Source of the DNA: Streptomyces sp. B93
Lineage (GTDB): Bacteria > Actinomycetota > Actinomycetes > Streptomycetales > Streptomycetaceae
Direction of reading: 5' to 3'
Assembly: GCF_018070565.1 (NCBI RefSeq)
Contig: NZ_JAGPXL010000010.1
Coordinates: 185,567-249,566, forward strand
DNA length: 64,000 nucleotides
Every line of letters begins with the position of its first letter. Within the stretch, counting starts at the first letter, position 1. This document shows positions 9,068 through 17,661 of this stretch, one piece after another. The position numbers and the translations under genes are program-made. The notes beneath the pieces were generated by a model that did no database searches, had not been told where the DNA came from, and saw nothing but the letters and a program-made list of their open reading frames with translations.

Positions 9068-10282
9068 TCAGGTCGTCTGCGGAGGCAGTCCCAGCGCGCC
9101 CACGACCAGGGCGGTCACGGCCTCACGATGCCCCGGCCTGTCCTGCCACCGCAGCCTGCGCCCCGCCTCGACCACCACACCGAACCCGGCGTGCACCAGC
9201 ACCCGCGCCTGACGCGGGTCCAGTTCGGGACGGGCCAGCCGCAACTGCTGCTCCCACACAGCGATGTGCTCCCGCTGCGCGAGGACCACGGGCTGCCGCA
9301 GACCGGGCGGCAGACCGACCAGCTCGGCCTCGGCGACGCTGTTCAGCTCGGTGTACTCGAAGCTGTAGGCCACGTACGTCGCCGCCAGCGCGTGGACGGC
9401 GGTGTGCGGGTCGGCCACCTCGTGCAGACCCCGCTCCACCCCCTGGGCCAGCAGCCCCGCCGCCTGGAGGCAGGCCGCCGCGAGAATGTCGATCTTGCCG
9501 GGGTAGTGGCGGTACAGCGCGGAGGGAGTCAGCCCCACCGCCCGGGCGATCTGCCCGTTGGTGACGTTGGCGAACCCGTCCCGGGCGAACAGCGGGATGG
9601 CGGCCGCAAGGATCTCCGCGCGCCGGGTGCGCGGCACCGGCCGCGCGGGCAGCTCCACGGCGGGGCGCGCGCCCGGTCGGCCCGCCGCCGGATCGGTACC
9701 GGCCACCCGCAGGGCGGACGCCGACAGCAGGTCCTCCGCGCGGCGTTGGGCGATGGAGATGTGGTGCATGGTGATCGACCCGATCGCCCCGAGCGCCGCC
9801 ATCGCCCGCAACCGCCGGTCGGGCAACGGGCGCTCACGCTGGACGGCCTCGTCGACCCGCTCGACGAGACGGGCGAACTTCACCCCGAGACGCCGACGGT
9901 CCTCGCCCTCCAGGTACCGGGCCTCCCACCGGTACACACCGCCCGACGCGCGATGCGCGACGGTGACCCGGGTGAGGGCGGCCAGCAGCTCCGCCAGGGG
10001 CGCCTCGCGCGGCACCTCGTCGAGCACGGCGACCAGCCGGTCCACCGTCACCTGGGCGCACTCGGCGAACAGCGCGTACTTGTTCGGGAAGTGCCGGTAC
10101 AGGGCGGCCGCGGTGATCCCCACCCCCGCGGCGACCTCCTCCATGGACGCCTTGTGGTAGCCGCGCTCGCTGAACACCCGCCCGGCCGCGTCGACGATGA
10201 GCTGCTTGCGGTTACGGGGCCGGGTCGCCGCGGTCGGGTCCGCGGTCGTGGTCGAACGGGCGGGCGGGGAGGCGGGAGCCAT
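9068..10282 (-). CDS. Regulator with two tandem TetR domains
   Basis: A 404-residue protein with two complete TetR-like helix-turn-helix segments: one at about residues 25-75 (GITAAALYRHFPNKYAL) and one at about 218-268 (GLTPSALYRHYPGKIDI). Each is followed by its own helical ligand-binding region. TetR proteins are normally about 200 residues and dimerise; here two are fused in one chain, an architecture known in actinobacteria. It converges on lcp and is separated from it by a strong terminator. Repression of lcp is plausible because TetR regulators are found near lcp genes elsewhere, but no operator proves it here. Confidence 0.85.
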   Translation of the reverse strand: MAPASPPARSTTTADPTAATRPRNRKQLIVDAAGRVFSERGYHKASMEEVAAGVGITAAALYRHFPNKYALFAECAQVTVDRLVAVLDEVPREAPLAELLAALTRVTVAHRASGGVYRWEARYLEGEDRRRLGVKFARLVERVDEAVQRERPLPDRRLRAMAALGAIGSITMHHISIAQRRAEDLLSASALRVAGTDPAAGRPGARPAVELPARPVPRTRRAEILAAAIPLFARDGFANVTNGQIARAVGLTPSALYRHYPGKIDILAAACLQAAGLLAQGVERGLHEVADPHTAVHALAATYVAYSFEYTELNSVAEAELVGLPPGLRQPVVLAQREHIAVWEQQLRLARPELDPRQARVLVHAGFGVVVEAGRRLRWQDRPGHREAVTALVVGALGLPPQTT

Positions 10283-10436
10283 GCGGATTAGTCAATCACA
10301 GCCCGCGAGGGGGGCCGGGGTCCCTCCGTGGCGTGGGGGCGGTGGCCGTGGGAGGTGCGGGGCGGGCGGTGGCCGTGTGTGCGTGAGTGTGCGTGTGTGT
10401 GGGCGTACGGCCGCTCCCGGTGCCGGAACGGTGCCG

Positions 10437-11528
10437 TCAGGCGAAGATGAGCACCGGCTTTACCACACCACCGTCCGCCATCGCGGCCACGGCCGCGCCG
10501 ATGTCCTCGAACGCGAACGTGGAGACCAGCCGGTCCAGCGGGAAGAGGCCACGCCGGTGCAGGGCGATCAGCTCGGGGACGAAACGGCGGGGATCCGAGT
10601 CCCCCTCGATCACCCCGTGGATGCGAACACCCTTGGCGAGCAGACCCATCACGTCGAACGCCACCTCGTCCCCCATACCGAGGAGGGCGAGTTCGCCGCG
10701 CGGGCGCAGCGCGCCGACGGCCCGGCGGGCCATCTCCGGACGGCCGGTGGTCTCGACGACATGGTGCGCGCCACCGCCGGTGAGGTCGCGCAGCGTCGCC
10801 ACCAGACCGTCCCCCGGGGGCAGGGCCGCCTTGGCGCCGAGATCGGTGGCGAGGGCACGGCGGGAGCCGACCGGATCGACGGCGATGACCGGATCGCAGC
10901 CCACGGCCACCGCGGCCATCAGCGCGCTCAGCCCCACCCCGCCCGCGCCCACCACCACCAGCGAGGAGCCCGGTTCGGGGCGCAGCCGGTTGAGCACGGT
11001 GCCCGCGCCCGTCTGACCGCTGCACCCCAACGGCGCGACGACCTCCGCCGACAGGTCGGAGGGCACCTTCACCACGCCGCGTTCGTCGACGACGGCGTAC
11101 GTCGCGAAGCTGGACTGGCCGAAGAAACCGGCGTGGAGCGGTCGGCCGTCGAGGGAGAGCGGAGTGGAGCCGTCGGCGCGTCCACCGGAGAGGTTGCGGG
11201 CCCGGGCGTCATGGCAGTAGGCCGGGTGGCCCGCGGCGCACTGCGCGCAGGCACCGCAACTGGCGAAGGTCAGACAGACGGTGTCCTCCGGCACGACGCC
11301 GGTCACCTCCGACCCCACGGCCTCGACCGTCCCGGCCCCCTCGTGGCCGAAGACCATGGGCGTGAGCTGCCGGGGCCAGGCGTCCCGCATCCCCAGGTCG
11401 GTGTGGCAGATGCCGACGGCGGTCATCCGCACCAGCACCTCGCACGGCCGTGGCTCCTCCAGGACGACGTCCCGGACGGTGAACGGGGCGCCCGGCGCCT
11501 CGGTGACCGCGGCGCGAACGCGCCTCAC
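10437..11528 (-). CDS. Zinc-dependent alcohol dehydrogenase (aryl-alcohol type)
   Basis: A 363-residue medium-chain dehydrogenase. Catalytic zinc ligands are Cys41 and His62 with Glu63 (GHEGAG motif). The structural zinc site has all four cysteines (91, 94, 97, 105). The NAD-binding GAGGVG motif is near residue 196. The overall pattern fits class-III-like or benzyl/aryl-alcohol dehydrogenases that oxidise alcohols to aldehydes with NAD+. Its ATG overlaps the stop of the preceding DUF4334 gene by four bases, so the two are co-translated. The substrate is not defined by sequence. Confidence 0.9.
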   Translation of the reverse strand: MRRVRAAVTEAPGAPFTVRDVVLEEPRPCEVLVRMTAVGICHTDLGMRDAWPRQLTPMVFGHEGAGTVEAVGSEVTGVVPEDTVCLTFASCGACAQCAAGHPAYCHDARARNLSGGRADGSTPLSLDGRPLHAGFFGQSSFATYAVVDERGVVKVPSDLSAEVVAPLGCSGQTGAGTVLNRLRPEPGSSLVVVGAGGVGLSALMAAVAVGCDPVIAVDPVGSRRALATDLGAKAALPPGDGLVATLRDLTGGGAHHVVETTGRPEMARRAVGALRPRGELALLGMGDEVAFDVMGLLAKGVRIHGVIEGDSDPRRFVPELIALHRRGLFPLDRLVSTFAFEDIGAAVAAMADGGVVKPVLIFA

Positions 11529-12010
11529 GAGCCCTCTCCGTCAGGGACGCGCTCCAGGAAGAAGTAGTAGAACGGCCCCTCTGCGGGCGTCCCCTTGGCG
11601 TTCATGATCCCCATAAGCGTGGAGTCGTCCACCTGCTTGAAGTGATCGAGGACCGGCTGCCCGTCGTAGACCATGGTGGCCGTGGTCTCCCCACGGAACT
11701 CCACGCTCCACAGACTGGCCTCCCCCTTCCCCAGCTCCACGTTGGAGTACAGCCCGCCTTCCGCGTCACGGCACATCAGCGGCTTGGCGTCGTGCACGGA
11801 GACGAACGTCTTGCCGTACCAGTTGGCCCTGGCCAGCATCCCGTTGAGGGGGTGCCCGGTGTCGAACTCGCCGCCCTTCCACTCGCCGAGGATCGCCTCG
11901 GGCCGCACGGTGGCCAACGCCGCCCAGATCGCGTCGAGTTCGGAAGTGTCGACCCGCCCGTCCCTCTCCCGGAGCTGCCGGAACCGGTCACGGGCCTGGA
12001 GCGCATCCAT
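11525..12010 (-). CDS. DUF4334 / GXWXG-domain protein
   Basis: A 161-residue protein. ATG 12010 is preferred because AGAGGA lies about seven bases upstream; an earlier frame start at 12064 would add an unlike extension. The N-terminal half has the GXWXG pattern (ILGEWKGGEFDTGHPL, then NWYGKTF) and the C-terminal half the DUF4334 pattern (VELGKGEASLWSVEFRGE, MVYDGQPVLDHF). The family is small, cytoplasmic and of unknown function, often next to oxidoreductases. It is the first gene of an operon with the alcohol dehydrogenase. Confidence 0.85.
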   Translation of the reverse strand: MDALQARDRFRQLRERDGRVDTSELDAIWAALATVRPEAILGEWKGGEFDTGHPLNGMLARANWYGKTFVSVHDAKPLMCRDAEGGLYSNVELGKGEASLWSVEFRGETTATMVYDGQPVLDHFKQVDDSTLMGIMNAKGTPAEGPFYYFFLERVPDGEGS

Positions 12011-12065
12011 GCGGTGTCCTCTCTTCGGAAAGGAAGTTGACTGACCATCACCGCACTCTCTCACT

Positions 12066-12079
12066 TTAGCGAGCGCTAA
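12066..12079. promoter_or_regulatory. Inverted repeat upstream of the DUF4334-ADH operon
   Basis: TTAGCG-AG-CGCTAA is a perfect 6-bp inverted repeat with a 2-bp centre, located 56 bp upstream of the DUF4334 start and downstream of the tetR stop. It is unlike the palindrome upstream of that tetR gene, which suggests a different repressor for this operon. Confidence 0.6.
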
Positions 12080-12107
12080 GTAAGTCTCCGTGGGAAGGTC
12101 ATCCGTC

Positions 12108-12734
12108 TCATGGAAGCAACTGCCGTACGAGCGAGTCCGCGGCCCACCGCTCCCAGCGCGCCGCGGACCACCCGCGGCCGGTCACCAGCAGGCCGAAGGT
12201 CTCCGGCCCGAGGACGGCCAGGGCGATGTCGGCGGCCGACGCGGCGTCGTGGCCGTCCCGCAGCGCACCGCCGGTCTTCGCCACCAGCGCCTCGGCGAAG
12301 TGGAGCTGGACCGTGTGCCGCTGCTCCTGGTTGGCCCGCCACAGCGCGGCCACCTCGGAGTCGGCCGCCGCCGCGCCGCGCACGACTTCCAGGACCGGGG
12401 CGGCGCGCTGGAGGACGCGGCGGGCGCCGGCGGCCTGGAGGGCGAGCTGGGCGGCCGGATCGGGAGCGTCGACGACCTCGCGGGCCCAGGGGCGTTCCAG
12501 GGTGGCCACGGGGTCGAGGTCTCCGGCGATCGCGGTGTCGAGGAGTTCCTTGAGCAGGGCGCGCTTGTTCCGGAACGTGAAGTACACGGTCTGCACGCCG
12601 ACTTCGGCGCTCCGCGCGATGTCCTCGACGGTCGTGCCCGCCCAGCCGCGCTCGACGAACAGCTTCCCGGCGGCGTCCAGCATCCGCTGCCGGGTGCGAC
12701 GGGCCTTCTCGGCGCGGGTGAGGGCGGCGGCCAC
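12108..12734 (-). CDS. TetR-family regulator
   Basis: A 208-residue regulator starting at GTG 12734. The N-terminal helix-turn-helix (about residues 10-60) has the classic form ending GVQTVYFTFRNKRALL. The rest is a helical ligand domain. It is divergent from the saccharopine-dehydrogenase-like gene, and the 61-bp gap contains a perfect 8-bp inverted repeat. Autoregulation and control of the divergent gene are therefore likely. The ligand is unknown. Confidence 0.92.
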   Translation of the reverse strand: MAAALTRAEKARRTRQRMLDAAGKLFVERGWAGTTVEDIARSAEVGVQTVYFTFRNKRALLKELLDTAIAGDLDPVATLERPWAREVVDAPDPAAQLALQAAGARRVLQRAAPVLEVVRGAAAADSEVAALWRANQEQRHTVQLHFAEALVAKTGGALRDGHDAASAADIALAVLGPETFGLLVTGRGWSAARWERWAADSLVRQLLP

Positions 12735-12761
12735 GGATGTCTCCTTGCTCGACGGTCTTTG

Positions 12762-12780
12762 ACTGTAGTGAGACTACAGT
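12762..12780. promoter_or_regulatory. TetR operator between divergent genes
   Basis: ACTGTAGT-GAG-ACTACAGT is a perfect 8-bp inverted repeat with a 3-bp centre. It ends 15 bp before the ATG at 12796 and 28 bp before the GTG at 12734, placing it over both likely promoters. Confidence 0.8.
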
Positions 12781-12795
12781 GTAAGTCAGTGGAGT

Positions 12796-13854
12796 ATGAC
12801 TACAGCGAGATCCGAGAACGCCTCCCCCGGACGCGTCCTGGTCGTCGGCGGCTACGGAGCCGTGGGCGCCGTCGTGACCACCACGCTCACCGACTGGTTC
12901 CCGGGCCGGGTCGTACCCGCCGGACGCGACGAGGCGAGGGCACGCCGACTGGGCGGGGTACGAGCGGACGTGACCCGTCCCGAGGAGTTCGCGCGGACAC
13001 TGGACACGCTCGCCGACGTGTCCGTGGTCGTCCTCTGTGTGGAACCCCAGGACGCGGAGATCGCCCGGATCTGCCTGCGACGCGGCGTCCACCTGGTCGA
13101 CATCGGCGCCACCCCCCGGCTGCTGACCGCCGTGGCCGACCTGCACGACGAGGCGGTGGCCGCCGGTGCCACGGCCGTGCTCAGCGTCGGCGTCGCGCCC
13201 GGCCTGACCAACCTGCTCGCGCGTCGCGTCCACGAGGCCGTCGGCGGCGCGGAACGCCTCGACATCACCGTCCTGCTCGGCTCAGGCGAACGGCACGGCG
13301 GCGACGCGGTCCGCTGGACGGTGGCGGGTCTGACCGAGCCGGTCGAGGCCCGCCCCCGACGGACGGCACTGCCCGGCTACGGCACCCGGACCGCCCACCC
13401 GTTCCCCTTCTCCGACCAGCACACCCTGCCGAACACCCTCGGCGTACCCGAGGTGACCACCCGGCTGTGCCTGGACTCCCGGTCCCTGACGTCGATGCTC
13501 TTCGCCCTCCGCCGTACGGGCCTGCTGCACACGGCTCGCCACCCGGCCGTACGCCGCACCCTGACCGCCGTCTTCCGCCGCGTCCACATCGGCGGCGACG
13601 GTTTCGCCGTACGAGCCGACGCCCGGCGCGGCGACCACCACGCGGCCCTCGCCCTCACCGGCCACGGCCAGAGCCGCATCACCGGCCTGGTCGCCGCTCA
13701 CGTCACCCGCGAACTCCTGACCGGCACCCCACCCACGGGCGTCCACCACATCGAACAACTACCGCCCCTGACAACCCTCCCGAACACCCTGTCCACCGCC
13801 CACGACATCACCCTGCACCACTACGACGACCGCCCCGGCCCCGCCGCGCGTTGA
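12796..13854 (+). CDS. Saccharopine dehydrogenase-like NAD(P)-binding protein
   Basis: A 352-residue protein with an N-terminal Rossmann motif GGYGAVGAVV (about residues 19-28) and the pattern VHLVDIGATPRLL followed by SVGVAPGLTNLLARR, typical of the saccharopine dehydrogenase-like family. Such proteins bind NAD(P) but many have no proven substrate. The only GGAG lies too close to the ATG to be an ideal ribosome site, so the message may be leaderless. Control by the divergent TetR through the palindrome at 12762-12780 is likely. It converges on the DUF262 gene. Confidence 0.85.
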   Translation: MTTARSENASPGRVLVVGGYGAVGAVVTTTLTDWFPGRVVPAGRDEARARRLGGVRADVTRPEEFARTLDTLADVSVVVLCVEPQDAEIARICLRRGVHLVDIGATPRLLTAVADLHDEAVAAGATAVLSVGVAPGLTNLLARRVHEAVGGAERLDITVLLGSGERHGGDAVRWTVAGLTEPVEARPRRTALPGYGTRTAHPFPFSDQHTLPNTLGVPEVTTRLCLDSRSLTSMLFALRRTGLLHTARHPAVRRTLTAVFRRVHIGGDGFAVRADARRGDHHAALALTGHGQSRITGLVAAHVTRELLTGTPPTGVHHIEQLPPLTTLPNTLSTAHDITLHHYDDRPGPAAR

Positions 13855-13905
13855 AGGCGATCACAGACCCGCTGCTGACCTGCATGTGAGCCCGCCGGGC
13901 ATCCC

Positions 13906-16491
13906 TCAGGATGTGCCCCGGCTCTCCCAGCGGTCCCGGAACCACGTCAGCGTCTCGGTGAGCAGCTCCCGGTTGCGCTCCTTCTCCAGCAGGGACAGGC
14001 GGATGTTGGGGCGCAGCTCCAGCTTGCCCTCCGGGAGGTCGACGCCGTCCAGGGCGTTGAGACGTGTGAGGAGGTCGGCGCGCAGCGCGCGGTCGGTGAA
14101 GGGTTCCCGCGCGGCCATGTACTGGAACACCACCTCCGCCGTGCCTCCGCGCCCGGCGCCCGGGTAGAGCGTCATCGGCCAGATGCCGCGGCCGGGCCCG
14201 CCCGTCTCGCCGAGCATGAGGTACGCGCTCGTGATGACGTGTCCGGCGCCGTGGCCGATCCATCCGCCCAGCGTCTCCCAGTGGGCGAAGAGCGTGCGGA
14301 CCGCCTCGACCGTCTCGGGGGAGTCGTCCGCGGCGAGCTGGCGGAAGAACCGTTCGGCGCGAGTCTCCTCTCCCGGCGTACCCGAGGTCCTGTCCTGCGC
14401 AGTGTCCTCGCCGTTCGTCCGGTCGTCGTCCGTGCCGGCGAGCAGTGCCGCCAGGTCGTCGGCGGTGAGTCGCTGGGCCGGGTCGGCGGCCCCGGTCGCC
14501 GTGAAGCGGACGCCGTCGGCGGCCAGCCGGGCGCGGACGTCGTCGCTTCCCGCGTCCTGGGGCGTCACCCACCGGAAGCCGTCGGAGACCTTGCCCTCGG
14601 AGGTGAGGACGCGGTACGCGTTGACCACTCCGGGGGTGTTGGCCATGTGGTTGCCCACGGCCTGGGGGCCGGAGCCGAGAAAGGCGGCGAGGTCGCCGTA
14701 CGAGGTCCAGGTGCCGCGGGGGAGCGCGGCGAGGACCTGGTGGGCGAGCTGCCAGTCGCGGCTGCGTTCCGCGCGGCCGACTCCGCGCAGCGGGGCGGGC
14801 CACAACGCGATCGCGCGGTCGGCGAGTTCGTCGGCGCGGGCGAGGATCTCACGCACACCCCAGCGCTCGGTGGCGGCGATGCGGCGGTTCATCTCCAGAT
14901 GGCTGCCTCGCAGCAGGTCCTGTTTGCGCTCGAAGGGATGGTTGGACAGCTCCGCGTTGACCGCGGTGAGCGTCAGGTTGCCGAGGGTGTGCTGGAACCG
15001 GGCGTGCAACTCCTCCGGGGTCTCGCCGTCGCCGGCCTCCTCGGCCAGCGTGCGCAGCCACTCGTCGCCGGGCGACTGGGGCATGACGTGCTCGACGGTG
15101 AGCCGCGCGGCGGCGAAATCGACCGGTTCGGGATGCCCGTAGCTCTCCTCGAGCCGCTGCAACACCAGTTTGCGCTGCTGCCACCGGCCGTACTGGTAGA
15201 ACGGCGCCGTCCTGATCTTCTCGCGCAACTCGGCGTCGCCGGGCCAGAAGCGGTTCTCGGCGGAGAGGAGCCGGTGCAGCCCCTCGGTGACGGGCACGTC
15301 GAGCGGGAGCTGTCCCGGCACGGCCTGGAAGATCCGGTTGAGGTTGTTGGTCGGAACCCGGCAGATCATTCGGCGTACCAGGAAGCTCTCGACGTACGCC
15401 AGGGCGCGGGCCATCTCGGAGGAGTCCAGCTCCCCACGCTCACGCCGGTCGAACAGCAGCATCAGGGCGGGGTGGGTGACGGCGGCCTGCCAGGCCTCCA
15501 GGCGGCGGAGCGCGGCCCGGACCCCGGGGTCGTGCTCCTCCCCGGGGTGCAGCAGCCGACGGAAGTGGGTGCTGCGGCGGTGGAGTTCCCTGATGTACTC
15601 CTCGATCTCCGCATCGCCGGCCCTGCCGTCCTCCAAGCGCCGCTGCTGGGCCGCGTACAGGTCCTGACGGCGGACCCGGTCATCGCCGTCGAGCACCAGC
15701 TGGAGCCACATGAGCTGCTCCAGCTCGTCGTTGCTCAGACTCTTCTGCAACGGGAGCCAGTAGGTCTCGTAGACGTGTTCGCCGCGCGCTCGGAGCTTCA
15801 TGAAGAGGTAGTTGCGCAACAGGTCGGCCTGGCTCAGCTTGAGGCCGGTGTTGTTGAGCGACTCGAAGATTCGGTGGACGTTGTCACCGCGCTCGGCGGT
15901 CACGGCCACGAGCGCGAGCCGGGAGGTGATCGCCTGCTCGATGCGGAACACGTCCTGCGCGGCAGCCGGATCGTCCGCCTCGACCAGCTTCCTGCGGAAG
16001 AAGGCGTAGGCGGTGGCGACACCGCTGCCGGTGCCCTGATCGGTGAGGGGGCCGCGGATGTGGGCGGCGAACTGCTTCCGGTCCGCCTGGGTCGGCAGCA
16101 GACGGAGGTGGTCGTCGCCGCTTTTCCACTTGTTGATCAGGTACTGCTCGTCGATGCGTTGGGCCTCGACCGGCGAGGTGTCCGCGACATGATCGCGGAT
16201 GGCGGCCAGAGCCAGGGACAGCGTCGTCAGCCGCTGCTGGCCGTCGACGACGAGCCAGCGGGGAAACGTCGCGTCGTTCTGCGGTGAGGGCGCGAGCACC
16301 ACCGAACCGAGGAAGTGGGTGCTCCCCTTCTCCTCCGCCGACTCGAGCAGCCTGGCCTGTTCCAGGACATCGCTCCACAGCTGATTGAGGTGCTTCTCGG
16401 TCCAGGAGTACGTCCGCTGGTACAGCGGCACCTGGAACTGCTGCGCCCGGCCCTGCACCAGATCGGCGAACAACGTCTCCTTGGCCTGCAT
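13906..16491 (-). CDS. DUF262-DUF1524 (GmrSD-like) protein with alkyltransferase-like domain
   Basis: An 861-residue protein from ATG 16491. Residues 1-230 form a DUF262 (GmrS, ParB-like) nucleotide-binding domain with VPLYQRTYSW, HFLGSVV, DGQQRLTTL (83-91) and the NNTG motif (213-216). A helical region follows. Residues about 465-525 form the DUF1524 HNH nuclease core: VEHVMPQS, then HTLGNLTL and LSNHPFERK. Residues about 580-645 resemble the DNA-binding domain of O6-alkylguanine alkyltransferases (PRGTWTSYGDLAAFLG), but the PCHR position reads NAYR, so the acceptor Cys is absent, as in alkyltransferase-like proteins. An unassigned domain fills 700-861. GmrSD enzymes cut modified phage DNA, so a defence role is likely. 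Confidence 0.88.
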   Translation of the reverse strand: MQAKETLFADLVQGRAQQFQVPLYQRTYSWTEKHLNQLWSDVLEQARLLESAEEKGSTHFLGSVVLAPSPQNDATFPRWLVVDGQQRLTTLSLALAAIRDHVADTSPVEAQRIDEQYLINKWKSGDDHLRLLPTQADRKQFAAHIRGPLTDQGTGSGVATAYAFFRRKLVEADDPAAAQDVFRIEQAITSRLALVAVTAERGDNVHRIFESLNNTGLKLSQADLLRNYLFMKLRARGEHVYETYWLPLQKSLSNDELEQLMWLQLVLDGDDRVRRQDLYAAQQRRLEDGRAGDAEIEEYIRELHRRSTHFRRLLHPGEEHDPGVRAALRRLEAWQAAVTHPALMLLFDRRERGELDSSEMARALAYVESFLVRRMICRVPTNNLNRIFQAVPGQLPLDVPVTEGLHRLLSAENRFWPGDAELREKIRTAPFYQYGRWQQRKLVLQRLEESYGHPEPVDFAAARLTVEHVMPQSPGDEWLRTLAEEAGDGETPEELHARFQHTLGNLTLTAVNAELSNHPFERKQDLLRGSHLEMNRRIAATERWGVREILARADELADRAIALWPAPLRGVGRAERSRDWQLAHQVLAALPRGTWTSYGDLAAFLGSGPQAVGNHMANTPGVVNAYRVLTSEGKVSDGFRWVTPQDAGSDDVRARLAADGVRFTATGAADPAQRLTADDLAALLAGTDDDRTNGEDTAQDRTSGTPGEETRAERFFRQLAADDSPETVEAVRTLFAHWETLGGWIGHGAGHVITSAYLMLGETGGPGRGIWPMTLYPGAGRGGTAEVVFQYMAAREPFTDRALRADLLTRLNALDGVDLPEGKLELRPNIRLSLLEKERNRELLTETLTWFRDRWESRGTS

Positions 16492-16659
16492 ATGGCCCCC
16501 TTGGTCCTCGGTCGTCCGCCGCCGATTACACCAGCTCCGGCAGGTCCCCGTACCGGAAAGCCCCTGAGTGCGCACAACAGGGGGGACCACACCGCAGTCC
16601 GTGAGCCGAGTGGCCAGTGTGAGTCCTCCGACAGCTGGCGACGGCTGACCGGACGCGCC

Positions 16660-16866
16660 GGCACGGCCGAGGACTACCGACTGGTGACCACGCTGCTCGA
16701 TGCCCGCCGCTATCCCGCCCGCCAACTGGCCGCGCTCTACCAGGAACGCTGGGAGGTGGAGGCCGTCTTCGCCGAGTTCAAGACCCATCAGCGCGGTGCC
16801 CGCACCGTGCTGAGCAGCAAGACCCCCGACGGCGTTCTGCAGTAGATCTGGGCGCACATGCTGCCA
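16660..16866 (+). pseudogene. IS4-type transposase fragment
   Basis: The translated stretch AEDYRLVTTLLDARRYP, then ALYQERWEVE and FKTHQRGARTVLSSKTPDG matches the C-terminal catalytic region (YREK-like, containing the Glu) of IS4-family transposases. The frame is broken by TAG at 16843, after which the family-like IWAHML continues. No start, ends or upstream half are present. It is a dead remnant. Confidence 0.75.
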
Positions 16867-16982
16867 GGCCGTTCCTGCGGAATGTGGTGAGGCTGACGTG
16901 CTTGCCGGCGGCGATGCGGTCGAGGGTCTGCGTGAATTCGCTGAAGGGTGTTCGGCCGCGGCGCGCGTCTCGTGGCCGACGT

Positions 16983-17340
16983 TCAGTAGGCCCTGCATAG
17001 AAAGACGGCCAGGCCGTGGGCGGCCGCCGCGGTCAGCACGATGAGCTCGAAGGCGGCGGCTTCGTCGGAGGTGAGCCGTAGCGTGACGGGCATCAGGAGG
17101 TCGCGCAGCGCGGTCCCTGCCTCCGTGAGTCCCGGATGCTCGCCGTGGTCCAGTCCGGCCCCGAAGGCAAGGTCGAACAGCGCCCTCTCGTCGGCGGCGA
17201 AGCGGACGTAGGCCACGGCGAAGGCTGCCAGTTGTTCCTCCGCGTCGTTGGTGGAGGCGATCGCCTCGCTGTACCGCGTGTGCTGTTCCCGGAAGGAGCG
17301 CGCCGCGAGTGACGCGAGGAGGGCGTCCCGGTCGGCGAAG
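16983..17340 (-). pseudogene. TetR regulator lacking its DNA-binding domain
   Basis: The frame reads HFADRDALLASLAARSF and continues through a TetR C-terminal domain to LCRAY and TGA at 16983-16985. An in-frame TAG sits directly before the first His, and no helix-turn-helix precedes it. The sequence switches abruptly at about 17341 to a fragment of an SDR gene on the other strand. This is a 5'-truncated, inactive tetR. Confidence 0.75.
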
Positions 17341-17500
17341 TGCTAGTGGCCGGCAGGGAGTACTACGGCCCCAGCGGCTTCCTGGAGAGCAAAGGTCACC
17401 CGACACGGTGCGTTCCATAGCTGAGACCTACGACGAGGCCGCACAACGCCAACTGTGGGACCTCTCGGAGGAACTGACCGGGGTCCGGTACCCGGTCTAG
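17341..17500 (+). pseudogene. C-terminal fragment of a short-chain dehydrogenase
   Basis: The first frame gives GREYYGPSGFLESKGHPT and then stops; a second frame continues with VRSIAETYDEAAQ, then LWDLSEELTGVRYPV to TAG at 17498-17500. Together they match the C-terminal tail of retinol-dehydrogenase-like SDRs, separated by a frameshift. It abuts the truncated tetR, so both were probably cut by one rearrangement. Confidence 0.7.
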
Positions 17501-17661
17501 TGCTGCGACCGGTCAGACACACCATCTCGTCCGTCGGGGTGGTGACGGCCGTGCCGCTGGAGTCAAAGACGCCCGGTCCGTTCGACAAGGCGGACCGACC
17601 GGGGCTGCTCAGCCATCAGTCACGCTTGGAGGTGGCGGAGCAGGCACCGGCCGGCCGGGGG

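Noticed and set aside
10375..10410. GT-rich tandem-like sequence upstream of the double-TetR gene
   Set aside because: Short, irregular dinucleotide run; too small and variable for a CRISPR or meaningful satellite.
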